A stretch of DNA of 64,000 nucleotides from DASYKT01 sp035995185 (GTDB lineage: Bacteria > Acidobacteriota > Blastocatellia > Pyrinomonadales > Pyrinomonadaceae). The position numbers and the translations under genes were made by a program. The stretch is from positions 1-64,000 of the forward strand of contig DASYKT010000060.1 in NCBI GenBank assembly GCA_035995185.1, written 5' to 3'. Each line of letters begins with the position of its first letter. Position 1 is the stretch's first letter. The notes beneath the pieces were generated by a model. It saw nothing but the letters and a program-made list of their open reading frames with translations, ran no database searches and was not told the origin of the DNA. Positions 33,345-43,405 of the stretch are shown in pieces.

Positions 33345-34706
33345 ATGTCCGCCTTCATGAAACCGAATGTTTTTTCCCGTGCGATGATAATGGCCTCACT
33401 CTTCATCGTCATCGGAAGTATTCTCGCGCCGGTCGCCCCGGCGCAAAAATACCCGATCGCCCTCGGCAAAAAAACGCCGATGTCACCGCGTAATCAGGCC
33501 GACTACGCCGCGCTGGTTTATCAATATGCCAAGGCGGCCTGCATTGACATTACGAATGCACCGGTTAGCGAGAGCAAGATCAGCGGAAATGTAACAGGCA
33601 CCGCGTCCGGAGATGTCACTCTCCCGGTGACCGGCACCGTGACGGGGCCGCTGACAGGCACTATTACGAAAACCGAGGGCGGAAAAACTAGCACGGAGAC
33701 CGTAAGAATAGACGATGTAAGAGGTGATTTGACCGGAAATCTGGATACCCGGGTTTCAACAAGAGTTCACGGAACGGTGAGTGGAACGGCCAGCGGTTCG
33801 AACCAGCCATGTGAGATAAACGTCCCGGAGGCATTGAGGCTCAGAAACGCACTGGTGTTCACGGCGCTGGCACAATCGGACGAAGTGTTCAGGGACTACC
33901 GGACAAAACGCCGCAGATGGTCGGACGGCTTCGAACTGCTGATGAATTTTCTGGAGATCGGTTTAACCACGGCGACGAGCATAACTAACGGCCTGCGGCC
34001 GAAATCCGTTTTGGCCGATGTAACGACCTTGCTGCAGGGGACCCACCGGGCGGTAACCAAGGATCTGAGACTGCAGGAAAACCAGGTGCTGTTCAACGTG
34101 ATGGAAACCAAGCGGTCAACGATATACATAGAAATACTCGGCAAATTAGATAAGCCCGATAGCGCCTATTCTTACCCGATGGCCCTGATGGATATTATGC
34201 GTTACTGCAAAGCCGGGACATTGGACGAAGCGCTCGCCGAACTCTCCGCAACGACCGGTATCGCGAAAAAGACGGTCGAAGGAAAGGTCATCGAAAGCAA
34301 CAATGCTTATTTCGGGTCCGTACCGTCTAAGGCGGACCTGGATCTTGACGCTAAAACTTCAAAAATCCTGACCGGCCTGGCCAATCAAATGGTGGTAACC
34401 GACCCTACGGTTACTGCTCAGACCGATGCCCGCACCGCGGCGATAAAAAGCTATCAGGCGATCGTGGACGCGATCGATGCCAATGAAGATGTGCTGGTCG
34501 CGATACAAGCCATAGAGCCTGTAAATAATGCGCTTACGGCAATACGCGATGAGTTGAAGGTAAAAGATTCACCTGACATCGCCAAGAAATTTCTGATCTT
34601 CAGACGGGTAGCATTTCAAAATAAAAACAAAGAAGGCTTCGACGGTATCTTCAAGAAAATAAAACAGATTATCGTAGATAACGGCAATGAGAAGGAGGAA
34701 GGATAG
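33345..34706 (+). CDS. Secreted hypothetical protein with Thr/Gly beta-repeat segment
   Basis: A 453-residue product after AAGGAG. Signal peptide about 1-34 (ASLFIVIGSILAPVAPAQ). Residues ~75-155 are a Thr/Gly/Val-rich stretch of short repeated strands (GNVTGTASGDVTLPVTGTVT, GPLTGTITKTEGG). The remainder is helical and includes KTRRRWSDGFELLMNFLEIG, then LTTATSITNG. No known domain. The next gene starts 3 bases after its stop, so the two form an operon. Confidence 0.78.
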   Translation: MSAFMKPNVFSRAMIMASLFIVIGSILAPVAPAQKYPIALGKKTPMSPRNQADYAALVYQYAKAACIDITNAPVSESKISGNVTGTASGDVTLPVTGTVTGPLTGTITKTEGGKTSTETVRIDDVRGDLTGNLDTRVSTRVHGTVSGTASGSNQPCEINVPEALRLRNALVFTALAQSDEVFRDYRTKRRRWSDGFELLMNFLEIGLTTATSITNGLRPKSVLADVTTLLQGTHRAVTKDLRLQENQVLFNVMETKRSTIYIEILGKLDKPDSAYSYPMALMDIMRYCKAGTLDEALAELSATTGIAKKTVEGKVIESNNAYFGSVPSKADLDLDAKTSKILTGLANQMVVTDPTVTAQTDARTAAIKSYQAIVDAIDANEDVLVAIQAIEPVNNALTAIRDELKVKDSPDIAKKFLIFRRVAFQNKNKEGFDGIFKKIKQIIVDNGNEKEEG

Positions 34707-34708
34707 TT

Positions 34709-35128
34709 ATGGCGGACGAAACATTTAAGATCGTTTATAAAGCGGCGGATATCAACAGTCTGAGCGATCTGACGGATGCTTGCGCGGACGCGGAGATGAA
34801 TATGTCGGCGCAGATCACCGGTCTCGAAAAGGTAAAGCTGGACACCGCGGATGGCGACGACGCGATCCAGGCAACATATGCGATGATCGACGATCCCCTC
34901 ACAAAGATAAAGATCGGAAAGGCCTCGTTCTTCTTTCTGAGCGGTGCGCAAACACTTGCGCAGCTAAAAACGGCTCATAAAGAACTGAATTTCCTCTTCT
35001 TGAGTGATCTTATCATCGGCGGGGATGACGTCCAGGTGGCGGCCTTCCGGCCACCGCCCGATCCGGCCAAACCGGCAGTGGCGCCTGCGCCTGATGTGGT
35101 ACCCGAAACGGGACCCGATACTGCGTGA
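34709..35128 (+). CDS. Hypothetical protein in operon with the secreted protein
   Basis: A 139-residue product after GGAGGAAGG. No signal peptide, acidic overall, with a DDVQVAAFRPPPDPAKPA tail. It may form a small alpha/beta domain. It is translated directly after the 33345 gene and probably acts with it inside the cell; no family is recognised. Confidence 0.78.
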   Translation: MADETFKIVYKAADINSLSDLTDACADAEMNMSAQITGLEKVKLDTADGDDAIQATYAMIDDPLTKIKIGKASFFFLSGAQTLAQLKTAHKELNFLFLSDLIIGGDDVQVAAFRPPPDPAKPAVAPAPDVVPETGPDTA

Positions 35129-35154
35129 TCTACTCACTTAGGCGATACAAATAA

Positions 35155-35200
35155 CGGCGGCCGGCGCATAACCAAAGTGCCGGCCGGTTTCTTTTTTGAA
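35155..35200 (+). terminator. Terminator after the two-gene operon
   Basis: CGGCCGGCGC ... GCCGGCCG stem with an 11-base loop and TTTCTTTTTTG tail. Confidence 0.85.
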
Positions 35201-35252
35201 CAGCGGGAGACAGCAAACGATTTTCAGTCACAATGAAAAAGAGAGAATTAAA

Positions 35253-35358
35253 ATCGGTCAGGCTGACCGGTGCGCTGACCGCATCAAACCATATGCATTT
35301 GCTAAATACAACAAATACAGTGTTTAGAGCATTCAACGCCAATGGCACAAGGGTTGCT
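35253..35358 (+). promoter_or_regulatory. Putative sigma-54 promoter with upstream activator sites, second copy
   Basis: The -24/-12 element ATGGCACAAGGGTTGCT (35342-35358) fits the consensus TGGCAC-N5-TTGC exactly. Upstream are CGGTCA (35255-35260), TGACCG (35264-35269) and TGACCG (35276-35281). The word ATCGGTCAGGCTGA is shared with 29647-29660 at almost the same distance (90 against 94 bases). Confidence 0.75.
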
Positions 35359-35422
35359 ATATAGAAAGCAGCCCCCAGAGGCTGCACTTCAAAAGGATTT
35401 ATTCGAAAGGAAACACGGGACG

Positions 35423-35548
35423 ATGAAAGGAAAATACGGTTTGGATTTTGCTTCTGAGGTCAGAGAACTCAAGATCGCCCGGTATTACCTGGTAGTGACA
35501 TCGCTTGCGGTGGTGCTGCAGATGGTTTCGTGGATCCTTGGGAAGTAA
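35423..35548 (+). CDS. Small membrane protein (41 aa)
   Basis: MKGKYGLDFASEVRELKIAR followed by a hydrophobic segment YYLVVTSLAVVLQMVSWILGK. GAAAGGAAACACGGGA precedes the ATG. One helix with a basic/acidic N-terminal arm: single-pass membrane peptide of unknown role. It lies 65 bases from the sigma-54-type promoter and ahead of a strong terminator, so it forms its own transcription unit. Confidence 0.7.
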   Translation: MKGKYGLDFASEVRELKIARYYLVVTSLAVVLQMVSWILGK

Positions 35549-35649
35549 AGTTTTCGGGGACGACTCGGAAAACCAGGGAAGTCCGGTCTTAGGACGCCGG
35601 ACCACCCGCTCCTCCTCACTCTAAAAAAACACTCACACTCTTGCTTACA

Positions 35650-35685
35650 AGGCCAGGTTTCGCCGCCTGGCCTATTTTTTATTTT
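35650..35685 (+). terminator. Terminator after the small membrane protein
   Basis: GGCCAGGTTTCGCCGCCTGG then CCTATTTTTT: AGGCCAGG/CCTGGCCT stem. The stretch 35686-36011 otherwise shows no gene; a possible -35 TTGACT near 35843 is unproven. Confidence 0.8.
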
Positions 35686-36011
35686 AGATTTTAGATTAGG
35701 ATTGCGGATGCGGATAAACTGAGACAATGCCGCAGGGCGTTCTCGTTGATTTCATACAGGAAGACCGTCAGAAAGGTATTAAATCGCACTCAAAGCTTAT
35801 AATTCTAAAACCCCGGATCACAAATCCTAAACCCTAAATCTGCTTGACTTTCCCCTAAAACTAGGCTAAACCATAAGCACACCTGATAACTGTACTTTAG
35901 TTAACTGATTAAAAATAGGAGAAAGAGAACCGCTATCATCAGCATTCCCGGGGGTTGCGTATATGTACGCTCGCATACCGGAAGTGTGTATTTTGGTTTA
36001 AAAGGAAATTT

Positions 36012-39000
36012 ATGAGTTTGTTGAAACGTCGCGCCGTAGTGCTTTTTGCATCGATTTCGTTACTTGTTCTGGGAATGATCGGATTTGCCTCAACCTGGCA
36101 AGGTTCTTTCAGCAACCCGCTGGCCCAGAAGGTCTCAGCCGCTGAAGCACCGGCCCAACCGCTGATTGTCGGGACTTGCGATGTGGCATCTGCCGGATCG
36201 CCGATCGAGGTTGAATCGAGCTTGCCCAGCGGCCCGACGGCTTATGCATCGCTAGGCGCGGCCTTTGCCGATATCAACGCGGGCGTTCACCAGGGAGCGG
36301 TCAGTGTCGAAGTTTGTTTCAACTCGAATGAAGGCACGACCCCGGCAACCTTGAACAGCAACGGCGCGGGCGCGGCTTTATACGCGTCGGTTTCGATCCG
36401 CCCGTTGGCGGACGGGTTGACCATCACGGGTAACCCGACGACCGGTTTCGGTATCATTCAGCTCAACGGCGCCGACAATGTCACCATCGATGGCGACAAC
36501 CCCAACACAGGGGGAACAAATCGTAATCTTACTGTCAACAACACAACGACAACGACGGTGATCGCCAACTCGGTTATTAGAATAGCGACGTCTGCTGCCA
36601 CTCCGAGCGCGGATAACAACACGTTCAGAAATTTGAATTTGAACGGTAACGTGACGGGTGGAAACTCGAGCTTGATAACGGCGGCCACAACTTCTTCAAA
36701 TTCCAGCTTCGGTGTTTATGTCGGCGCGAAGGGCGGCGCGACCGCCATTACAGCCCCGACAAATATTACTTCGGTGGCCACAGCGATGGACGCGGCAACC
36801 ACGGTTAATAACCTGACCGTCGATAATAATGCGATCAATCAGTGCGCCCGCGGTATTCAATTCACCGGCCTGAACGCGGCTTCTTCGACTGGGATAACGC
36901 TCACGAATAACACGATAGGCGCCAGCGCAACGCTGACCGGTAATGCACCTTTTCCAGCTCCGGCTACTACCGTTTATACAAAAGGTATTTTAATCCAGGG
37001 TACGACCGCCTATACCATCTCCGGAAATACGGTTCAAAGTATCCTTTCCTTTATAGCGACCACGATCAACGGTATTGAGGTCGCCACTCCGATCGGCGCG
37101 GGAACACAGACGATCAGCAACAATACGGTCAACGGCGTGGCGCAGAATTCCACTGCCATTAACGTACCGAGAGGCATTTTCGTGGCTGTCGCGGGCGCGC
37201 CGTACACCATCAGCGGAAACACAGTCAACAACATTCAAATCGTCGGCTCGGGAATTGCAAGCGGCACTGTGGTTGAGGGTATAAATGTGGCTACGACCGC
37301 GGCTTCGGGAACTATTTCCGGTAACAAAGTCAGTAAGGTATACAACAATAACGGCGGCACCACCGCGGCTAGAGGCATCAACCTGGGCGGCGGCAGCAAC
37401 ATTACGGTCCAGAACAATTTCATTACCGATGTATTGGGAAACATGACGGGCGGGTTTTCTTTTGACGCCAGCTTTGGTACTTACGGGCTTCGCGTTGCTT
37501 CGGGAACCGGGCACAAGATCTATCACAATACCGTCCATATGACGGGAGTGATGCTGGGATCGACGTCAACCAATCTTCTGACCGGCGCTTTGGTAATAGT
37601 AACCACCAGCCAGACCGGCATGGATGTCAGAAATAATATCTTTTCAAACCTCGTGTCGGGCGGCACTACCAGCGCGCACGCTTCAATAGTTTTGCCTACG
37701 AATTCGGCTTCCGCGATGACGCTGACGCTCAATAATAACGATTACAACAGCGGGCCGAGCGTGACGACGCAGGCCATCGGCCAGGGCGGCTTTACCGTCG
37801 GAACTGGTGTCTATCTCGCTTCCAACTTTAACGCGGCCGTCAATACGCCCGCATCCAATTTACGTGCCTTGACCACCTTGCTCGGACCGGCAACAAATGA
37901 CGATGCAAGTAAAGTGGTGGATCCTTTAGTGGCTTCGAGCACCGATCCCCATCTGACCGGTGCGTCACCGATGATAGATGCAGGTGTCAGCGTCGGCCTT
38001 TTGGTCGATATTGACGCCCAGGTGCGTCCGAACGGCGCGCTGCCGGATATTGGCGCAGACGAATTTTACCCGGCGCCCGGCGTTATACAATTAAGCTCGG
38101 CAGTCTATAGCGGCAATGAAGGCACCACGCTTGTGGCCACGGCCAACCGCATTTCCGGCACTTCGGGAATAGTAGGAGCAACTTATACTTTGACCAACGG
38201 CTCGGCCATAGGCGGCGCGGTTTGCGGCGTCGGGGTCGATTTCGTCAATCCGGGACCGCAGTTCCTGGTCTTTCCTGACGGCAGCGGAAGTCAGCCGATC
38301 AATGTCACGCTGTGTTCGGATGCAGTAGTCGACGCGGCAGAGAACTTTACGATCACGCTTTCAGCGCCGACCGGCGGGGCGACATTAGGTTCACCGCTCG
38401 TCGCGACCGCGACCATCACGGATGTGCCGCCGCCGTTTAGCGGCAGCATCAATGTCGGATCTGCTGAGTTTTATACGTCTCTGACCAACCCGGGCGGCAT
38501 CTTTGAGGCTATCAACCTCGGGGGAAGCACCGGAGCGCCTATTACGATCGTCCTTACCTCGGACCTGATCAACGAATCCGGTTCCGTGGCGCTTAACCAG
38601 GTTGCCGGCGGCTCGGCGGTCACCATCAAGCCGAGCGCGGCTCCGAGGACTATCACCAGCACAGCGGGCGCTATCTCGGTGATCAAACTTAGCGACGCCG
38701 ACAACGTTACTATAGACGGCTCTGTCAGCGGCGGCACGGATCGCAGCCTGAGCATTACCAACGCGAACCCGGCAGGCAGCACGGCTGTGATCTGGCTGGG
38801 CAGTTCGGTGAACGGCGCGCAGAACAATACGGTGAAGAACACGATACTGGCAGGCGGCTTTAACCACAGTACCGGTACCCCGGTCTTTAACCTCGGTATC
38901 ATCTCGTCAACCAGCGCGTCCATTCTTACGGGCGGTACGGACAACGACAACAATACCTTTACAAACAACTTCATTAAGAAGGTGGGCGTGGGCATCGCCT

Positions 39001-40907
39001 CGATCGGCGGCCTGGCCAGCAACATGAATCAGAACAACGTGATCTCGAATAACACGATCGGTCCGGCCGCATTCGGCGCCGATCAGATCGCGACCGTCGG
39101 TGTTCTCGCGTTTAATGAGAATGCCCTCAACATAACCGGTAACGAGATCAGGATGATCGGCGACACGGCGCTCACCGGCGGCAGCAGCAACAGAGACCAC
39201 GTAGGTATCGTTCTCTGCGGCGGAGCGGCGTCATGGTCGGGCACTTCGAGCCCAACCATTATCGGAACGATCACCAACGGCGTGATCGCAAGAAACAATA
39301 TCCACGATATTGTCGAGCGCGGTACGTTCTCTGCGGTTGGTATCAATGAAAACTGTACCAATGGCGCCAGCCCGACTTCGAACAGTATCGTCAACAACAT
39401 GCTGTACAACATTCAGGCAAATGGAACGGCGCCTGACCAGGGGGTTGCCATCGCCTTGTCACAAGGCAACGGCGACCTGATCGCGAACAACTCAATCAAC
39501 ATGGTCGGCGACATCGATCCGGGCGCCGCAATTTCGTCCGACACCAGTTCGTTCGGGATCATGGTCCAGACCACCGCGGTTCTTAACCCGTCCATCAGGG
39601 ACAACATTTCCGTGATGAACCTGACGTCCAATACGGTAGCGCTGCTTCATGCCGCGTTGAGCATACCGACAGGTTATAGCTGGGGTACGGGAGGATCTAA
39701 TAACAACGATCTGTACAATGCCAATGTCCAGGCACGCGTAGGTGTGGTTGGCGGCAGCGGCGGCACGTTCCAGCCGACCCTTCTCGGCTGGCAGACCGCA
39801 ACGTCGCAGGATGCCGCGTCGATCTCGGCGGATCCCGTGTTCGTTTCAGCCAGCAATCTGCATATTAATTCCATAACCAGCCCTGTGCTGAGTGTCGGCG
39901 CCCCGTTGGCGGCCGTTACTAACGATTACGACTCAGACCCGCGGCCGCTCATTACAAATCCGGATATCGGAGCTGACGAATTGGTCGAGGCCGACGGCCC
40001 TACATTCCCGTCCGGGACATTCTACAACGCAAACCTCGCCGGGGGAACGCCAGTCGCCGGAAACGTGACAATTACAAACATCCTGACTTTGAGCGGTGGT
40101 TCGAATGCGAATATGGGAGCGAATACGCTTACCATTGGCTGCGATGCAACGGTTACCCAGGTAGTTCCTGCGGTCAATTACGTCGTGGGTAATGTCAGGA
40201 AGGACTTCTGCACCGCCGGCTCCTTTACCTTCCCGGTGGGTACCGTGGGTAACGGTTCGGCCAGATCGGGCGAAGAAGCGCCGGAAGGCTTCATCGGTGA
40301 ATACTCGCCGATGACGGCAACTATCAACCCGTCTTCGATCCTGCCCTCGAGCCTGGTGGTCAACGTAGTCGATACGTGGCTGCCCGGATTGGGACAGACG
40401 AGCTCGACCTCGCGTTACTGGAATGTTCAGGAGATCGGCGATATCACTGCCGATATGACCTTCCAATACCTGCCGGAAGATGTGTATGGCGTGGAAACGG
40501 CCTACAAGGTCTTCAAGTGGGACGGCGCGTCCACCACGCAATACGTAACCGGTACGGTCAACGACGGCTTGAACCAGTTCACCGCACCGCTCGTTACCAG
40601 CTTCTCGGGCTGGGCGGCCGGCGTGAACGCGGTCACTGCGGCTACGTCTAATATCGGCGGGCGCGTATTGACCACGGGCGGCATGCCGATCGCGAACGTC
40701 AAGATGGTCTTGACGGGCGGCAATCTGGATGGACCGATGATCGTCTATACCGGCAGCCTCGGCTACTACAACTTTGAAAACTTGCCGGTCGGACAAAACT
40801 ATGTCGTGACGGTGAAATCGCGAAGGTTCTTCTTCTCGAACCCGAGCCAGCTTCACCTGCTGACGGATAGTATTAACGACGGTGACTTTGTCGCCGATCC
40901 TCAGTAG
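36012..40907 (+). CDS. Large secreted beta-helix protein with Calx-beta and carboxypeptidase-regulatory-like domain
   Basis: A 1631-residue product from the ATG at 36012 (AAAGGAAATTT site). Signal peptide about 1-44 (ending VSAAEA). Residues ~70-660 and ~830-1330 are right-handed parallel beta-helix repeats (NNTI, GNTV, ITNNTI-type strands such as DNVTIDGDN). A Calx-beta-like segment lies at about 690-805 (EGTTLVATANR, AENFTITLSAP). The last ~85 residues are a carboxypeptidase D regulatory-like domain: GGRVLTTGGMPIANVKMVLT, SLGYYNFENLPVGQNYVVTV. Such proteins are usually surface adhesins or polysaccharide-interacting proteins. No catalytic site seen. Confidence 0.85.
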   Translation: MSLLKRRAVVLFASISLLVLGMIGFASTWQGSFSNPLAQKVSAAEAPAQPLIVGTCDVASAGSPIEVESSLPSGPTAYASLGAAFADINAGVHQGAVSVEVCFNSNEGTTPATLNSNGAGAALYASVSIRPLADGLTITGNPTTGFGIIQLNGADNVTIDGDNPNTGGTNRNLTVNNTTTTTVIANSVIRIATSAATPSADNNTFRNLNLNGNVTGGNSSLITAATTSSNSSFGVYVGAKGGATAITAPTNITSVATAMDAATTVNNLTVDNNAINQCARGIQFTGLNAASSTGITLTNNTIGASATLTGNAPFPAPATTVYTKGILIQGTTAYTISGNTVQSILSFIATTINGIEVATPIGAGTQTISNNTVNGVAQNSTAINVPRGIFVAVAGAPYTISGNTVNNIQIVGSGIASGTVVEGINVATTAASGTISGNKVSKVYNNNGGTTAARGINLGGGSNITVQNNFITDVLGNMTGGFSFDASFGTYGLRVASGTGHKIYHNTVHMTGVMLGSTSTNLLTGALVIVTTSQTGMDVRNNIFSNLVSGGTTSAHASIVLPTNSASAMTLTLNNNDYNSGPSVTTQAIGQGGFTVGTGVYLASNFNAAVNTPASNLRALTTLLGPATNDDASKVVDPLVASSTDPHLTGASPMIDAGVSVGLLVDIDAQVRPNGALPDIGADEFYPAPGVIQLSSAVYSGNEGTTLVATANRISGTSGIVGATYTLTNGSAIGGAVCGVGVDFVNPGPQFLVFPDGSGSQPINVTLCSDAVVDAAENFTITLSAPTGGATLGSPLVATATITDVPPPFSGSINVGSAEFYTSLTNPGGIFEAINLGGSTGAPITIVLTSDLINESGSVALNQVAGGSAVTIKPSAAPRTITSTAGAISVIKLSDADNVTIDGSVSGGTDRSLSITNANPAGSTAVIWLGSSVNGAQNNTVKNTILAGGFNHSTGTPVFNLGIISSTSASILTGGTDNDNNTFTNNFIKKVGVGIASIGGLASNMNQNNVISNNTIGPAAFGADQIATVGVLAFNENALNITGNEIRMIGDTALTGGSSNRDHVGIVLCGGAASWSGTSSPTIIGTITNGVIARNNIHDIVERGTFSAVGINENCTNGASPTSNSIVNNMLYNIQANGTAPDQGVAIALSQGNGDLIANNSINMVGDIDPGAAISSDTSSFGIMVQTTAVLNPSIRDNISVMNLTSNTVALLHAALSIPTGYSWGTGGSNNNDLYNANVQARVGVVGGSGGTFQPTLLGWQTATSQDAASISADPVFVSASNLHINSITSPVLSVGAPLAAVTNDYDSDPRPLITNPDIGADELVEADGPTFPSGTFYNANLAGGTPVAGNVTITNILTLSGGSNANMGANTLTIGCDATVTQVVPAVNYVVGNVRKDFCTAGSFTFPVGTVGNGSARSGEEAPEGFIGEYSPMTATINPSSILPSSLVVNVVDTWLPGLGQTSSTSRYWNVQEIGDITADMTFQYLPEDVYGVETAYKVFKWDGASTTQYVTGTVNDGLNQFTAPLVTSFSGWAAGVNAVTAATSNIGGRVLTTGGMPIANVKMVLTGGNLDGPMIVYTGSLGYYNFENLPVGQNYVVTVKSRRFFFSNPSQLHLLTDSINDGDFVADPQ

Positions 40908-40937
40908 TCTGAGGGGACTGAACTGATCGGCCATAAG

Positions 40938-40978
40938 GCAAAGGAGCGGAATCCCATATCCGCTCCTTATTTTTTTTA
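40938..40978 (+). terminator. Terminator after the beta-helix protein
   Basis: AAGGAGCGGA ... TCCGCTCCTT stem followed by ATTTTTTTT. Confidence 0.85.
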
Positions 40979-40989
40979 AACAGGAACGA

Positions 40990-41455
40990 AAAAGATGCGA
41001 AGTGGAACAGTTCCAGGGTGTGCCAGTGAACCACCTGTTCCAAAAATGTTCCAGAAATCGTAAAAATCACGCGTTATGTCCCAAAAGTATTTAAAGGCGG
41101 CTTGAAAAGATCAGCGGAACTTAGAAAGTTGCCAAAAGCAGAAATGCCGCGAGACAATTATTGCCGATAGCCGTTCGTTTTTATAGGAAGGGTTTTGGAG
41201 AATTTGTTTTTTGGCGATCTTTGATTTAAAACGATAGCCATTATGATGAGGTCAGAACCGGGAGACCGTAGCGGCCGGGTTTCCGGCTTCGGCGGGGAGA
41301 GAACCACCCCGTCAGCCGAAACGGCTGCCACCCCTCCTTCGTAAGGAGGGGAGTTTTTGATTCCTGTCTTTTAAATTGCCACTAGCTTTAGCTAGTGGTT
41401 AAGCTCATAGAAAATATGTTTTTAGTCCACTAGCTAAAGCTAGTGGCAATTGATA
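40990..41455. repeat. Repeat-rich gap between two secreted-protein genes
   Basis: Holds a GGAACAG...CTGTTCC palindrome (41002-41041), a family A'-type fragment (GAGGTCAGAACC... near 41254, with CCGTCAGCCGAAACGGCTGC), a CTCCTTCGTAAGGAG hairpin and two family E palindromes (41379-41398 and 41427-41447) in opposite orientation. No gene up to 41648. Confidence 0.7.
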
Positions 41456-41648
41456 TAAGAAACTTAAAACAAACCACTCCGGCCCGGCACGTATTTACGC
41501 CGATTTAATACTTTACTGCTTTACTAACCAGCCAAAGTGTAAGAAAATTCCTTAACTTAAAAAATAGGTCAAAAAACCTGTCCGCTTGTCTCAGCAGATT
41601 CCCACGCCAGCGAACCGGAAACGCTATAAATCTCAGCGAGGGAATTGA

Positions 41649-43022
41649 ATGAAAAAAATAATTAATTGCACGATACTTACGGCGATCTTAACGATGTGCC
41701 TGGCGGGGACGTCCCTGGCCGCGGCCTTTACGGCGGGTAACCTGGTGGTGTGCCGGATCGGCGCGGTGGGCGGCGGCGCGCTGAGCGGTTCCGCATTCCC
41801 GGTGTTTCTCGATGAATATACGACGGCCGGGGCGCTGGTTCAATCCATTGCCATGCCGACAGTGGACGATGGTCCCAATCAGATGTTTACGCTTAGCGGA
41901 TCGGCGACATCGGAATGTCTGATGACGCGCTCGGCGGACGGCAGATATATTTTTGTTTTCGGTTATGACGCCGCGGTAGGAACGGCCGCCGTCGCCGGCA
42001 CCACTACCACGGTCGTTCTGCGTGTGATCGCCCGCGTGGGCAAAGACGGCATCGTCAGTACCAATACCACCACCACCAGCTTCAGCGCCGGCAACCCGCG
42101 CGGCATCGTCAGCAGCAATGGCACCGATATCTGGCTGAGCGGTTCGAATACCGGCGTGGTCTATACAACCTTCGGCGGCAGCGGAGCGGGCACCATAGTC
42201 GCTAACGGCACGACGAATCTTCGCTCGATCAATATTTTTGACGGCCAGCTTTATGTCAGTTCGGCTTCGGGCGCGCTGCGCATCGGCACGGTCGGCACGG
42301 GCCTTCCGACCACCACGGGCCAGACCATCGCGAACCTGACCGGAGTTGCGGGAACCAGCCCGTACCCGTTCTTTTTCGCCGACCTGACGCCTGCCGTAGC
42401 GGGTGTCGATACCATTTATGTGGGTGACGACGCTGCCGGCGGCGGAGTACAGAAGTACTCGCTGGTCGCCGGAACCTGGGTGTTAAACGGCACGGTGACG
42501 CCGGGGATCCGCGGCCTGGCCGCTATTCATACGAACGTCCCGGTGCCGACCGTTACGATCTATGGAACCAGCACGCTAACCAACGCCAATACGCTTTCGG
42601 TCTATACCGACACCAGCGGTTACAACGCGCGGCCGACGCCGGTCGGCGACAAAAAGACGCGGAGCGTTGAACTGGTGCCCGGCGCGCCGACCTTGCTTGC
42701 CACGGCCTCGGCCAACACGGTGTTTCGCAATGTGACCTTTGCGCCGCTGCCGGTTACAGCCGCGACGGCTTCCATCTCCGGGCGCGTGACTGAAGCTAAC
42801 GGCCGCCCGATCGCCAACGCGACGCTGGTAATTACCGGCGGCGATCTAAGCCAGCCGATCATCGTCGTGACCGGAAGCTTTGGTTATTACAATGTTCCGG
42901 ACCTGGCGGCGGGACAAAACTATGTCATCAGCGTTTCCGCCAAGCGCCACCGCTTTAACGATCCTGCACAGGTCGTCAGCATGACGAACGATCTGGTAAT
43001 GGACTTTGTCGCTAACCAGTAG
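41649..43022 (+). CDS. Secreted protein with C-terminal carboxypeptidase-regulatory-like domain
   Basis: A 457-residue product, GAGGGAATTG before the ATG. Signal peptide about 1-24 (LTMCLAGTSLAAA). The main part (about 25-375) is a beta-propeller-like strand series (ADGRYIFVFGYDA, GTDIWLSGSNTGVVYT, INIFDGQLYVSSASGALR). The last ~80 residues are ASISGRVTEANGRPIANATL ... GYYNVPDLAAGQNYVISVSA, matching the C-terminal domain of the gene at 36012. The neighbouring positions suggest that the two were built from the same module. Function unknown. Confidence 0.83.
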   Translation: MKKIINCTILTAILTMCLAGTSLAAAFTAGNLVVCRIGAVGGGALSGSAFPVFLDEYTTAGALVQSIAMPTVDDGPNQMFTLSGSATSECLMTRSADGRYIFVFGYDAAVGTAAVAGTTTTVVLRVIARVGKDGIVSTNTTTTSFSAGNPRGIVSSNGTDIWLSGSNTGVVYTTFGGSGAGTIVANGTTNLRSINIFDGQLYVSSASGALRIGTVGTGLPTTTGQTIANLTGVAGTSPYPFFFADLTPAVAGVDTIYVGDDAAGGGVQKYSLVAGTWVLNGTVTPGIRGLAAIHTNVPVPTVTIYGTSTLTNANTLSVYTDTSGYNARPTPVGDKKTRSVELVPGAPTLLATASANTVFRNVTFAPLPVTAATASISGRVTEANGRPIANATLVITGGDLSQPIIVVTGSFGYYNVPDLAAGQNYVISVSAKRHRFNDPAQVVSMTNDLVMDFVANQ

Positions 43023-43030
43023 GAATAAGG

Positions 43031-43099
43031 TGATAGGAAATAGGAAATAGGAAATAGGAAAGAGGGAAGAGGGAAGAGGGAAGAGGGAAGAGGGAAGGG
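43031..43099. repeat. GGAAATA/GAGGGAA tandem repeats
   Basis: Several copies of AGGAAATAGG then AGAGGGA units just after the stop codon. Confidence 0.8.
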
Positions 43100-43134
43100 C
43101 GGCGCCATTGGCCGTCCTCTTTGTTTGTGTTTTT

Positions 43135-43301
43135 TCGCCGGAGGCGATGAATTTAATAGCGTCGGGTAACACCCGACGACCGTAGCGGCAAACATCCCGT
43201 CCGCGAAGCGGACGAATTCGACACCTTCGGCGTCGGAGACCGTTGTAAATCATCTAAGTAGGGTTTCACCCTACGCTATTAAATTGGTCGCCTCCGGCGA
43301 C
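43135..43301. repeat. Family F palindrome (RAYT-linked), variant
   Basis: TCGCCGGAGGCGA, TTTAATAGCGTCGGGT, CCCGACG on the left; GGGTTTCACCCTACGCTATT, AAATTGGTCGCCTCCGGCGA on the right. The inner hairpins (GTCCGCGAAGCGGAC, GACGCCGAAGGTGTC-type) differ from the other copies. No transposase inside. Confidence 0.8.
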
Positions 43302-43344
43302 AAACCCGGTTGCATCTACCACTTGGCGTTCTGAAGTACTGCCA

Positions 43345-43376
43345 ATAAAAAACCACCGGGAAAATATCCCGGCGGC
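43345..43376 (-). terminator. Terminator of the small secreted protein
   Basis: On the minus strand: GCCGCCGGGATATTTTCCCG and GTGGTTTTTTATT. Strong stem plus T tract, 30 bases past the stop at 43406. Confidence 0.8.
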
Positions 43377-43405
43377 TGATGAGGAAGTCAGAAATTATTT
43401 CTGAT

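Noticed and set aside
38391..40934. Large minus-strand frames opposite the beta-helix protein
   Set aside because: Shadows of a GC-rich repetitive coding strand; Arg/Ala/Val-rich with no ribosome-binding sites.
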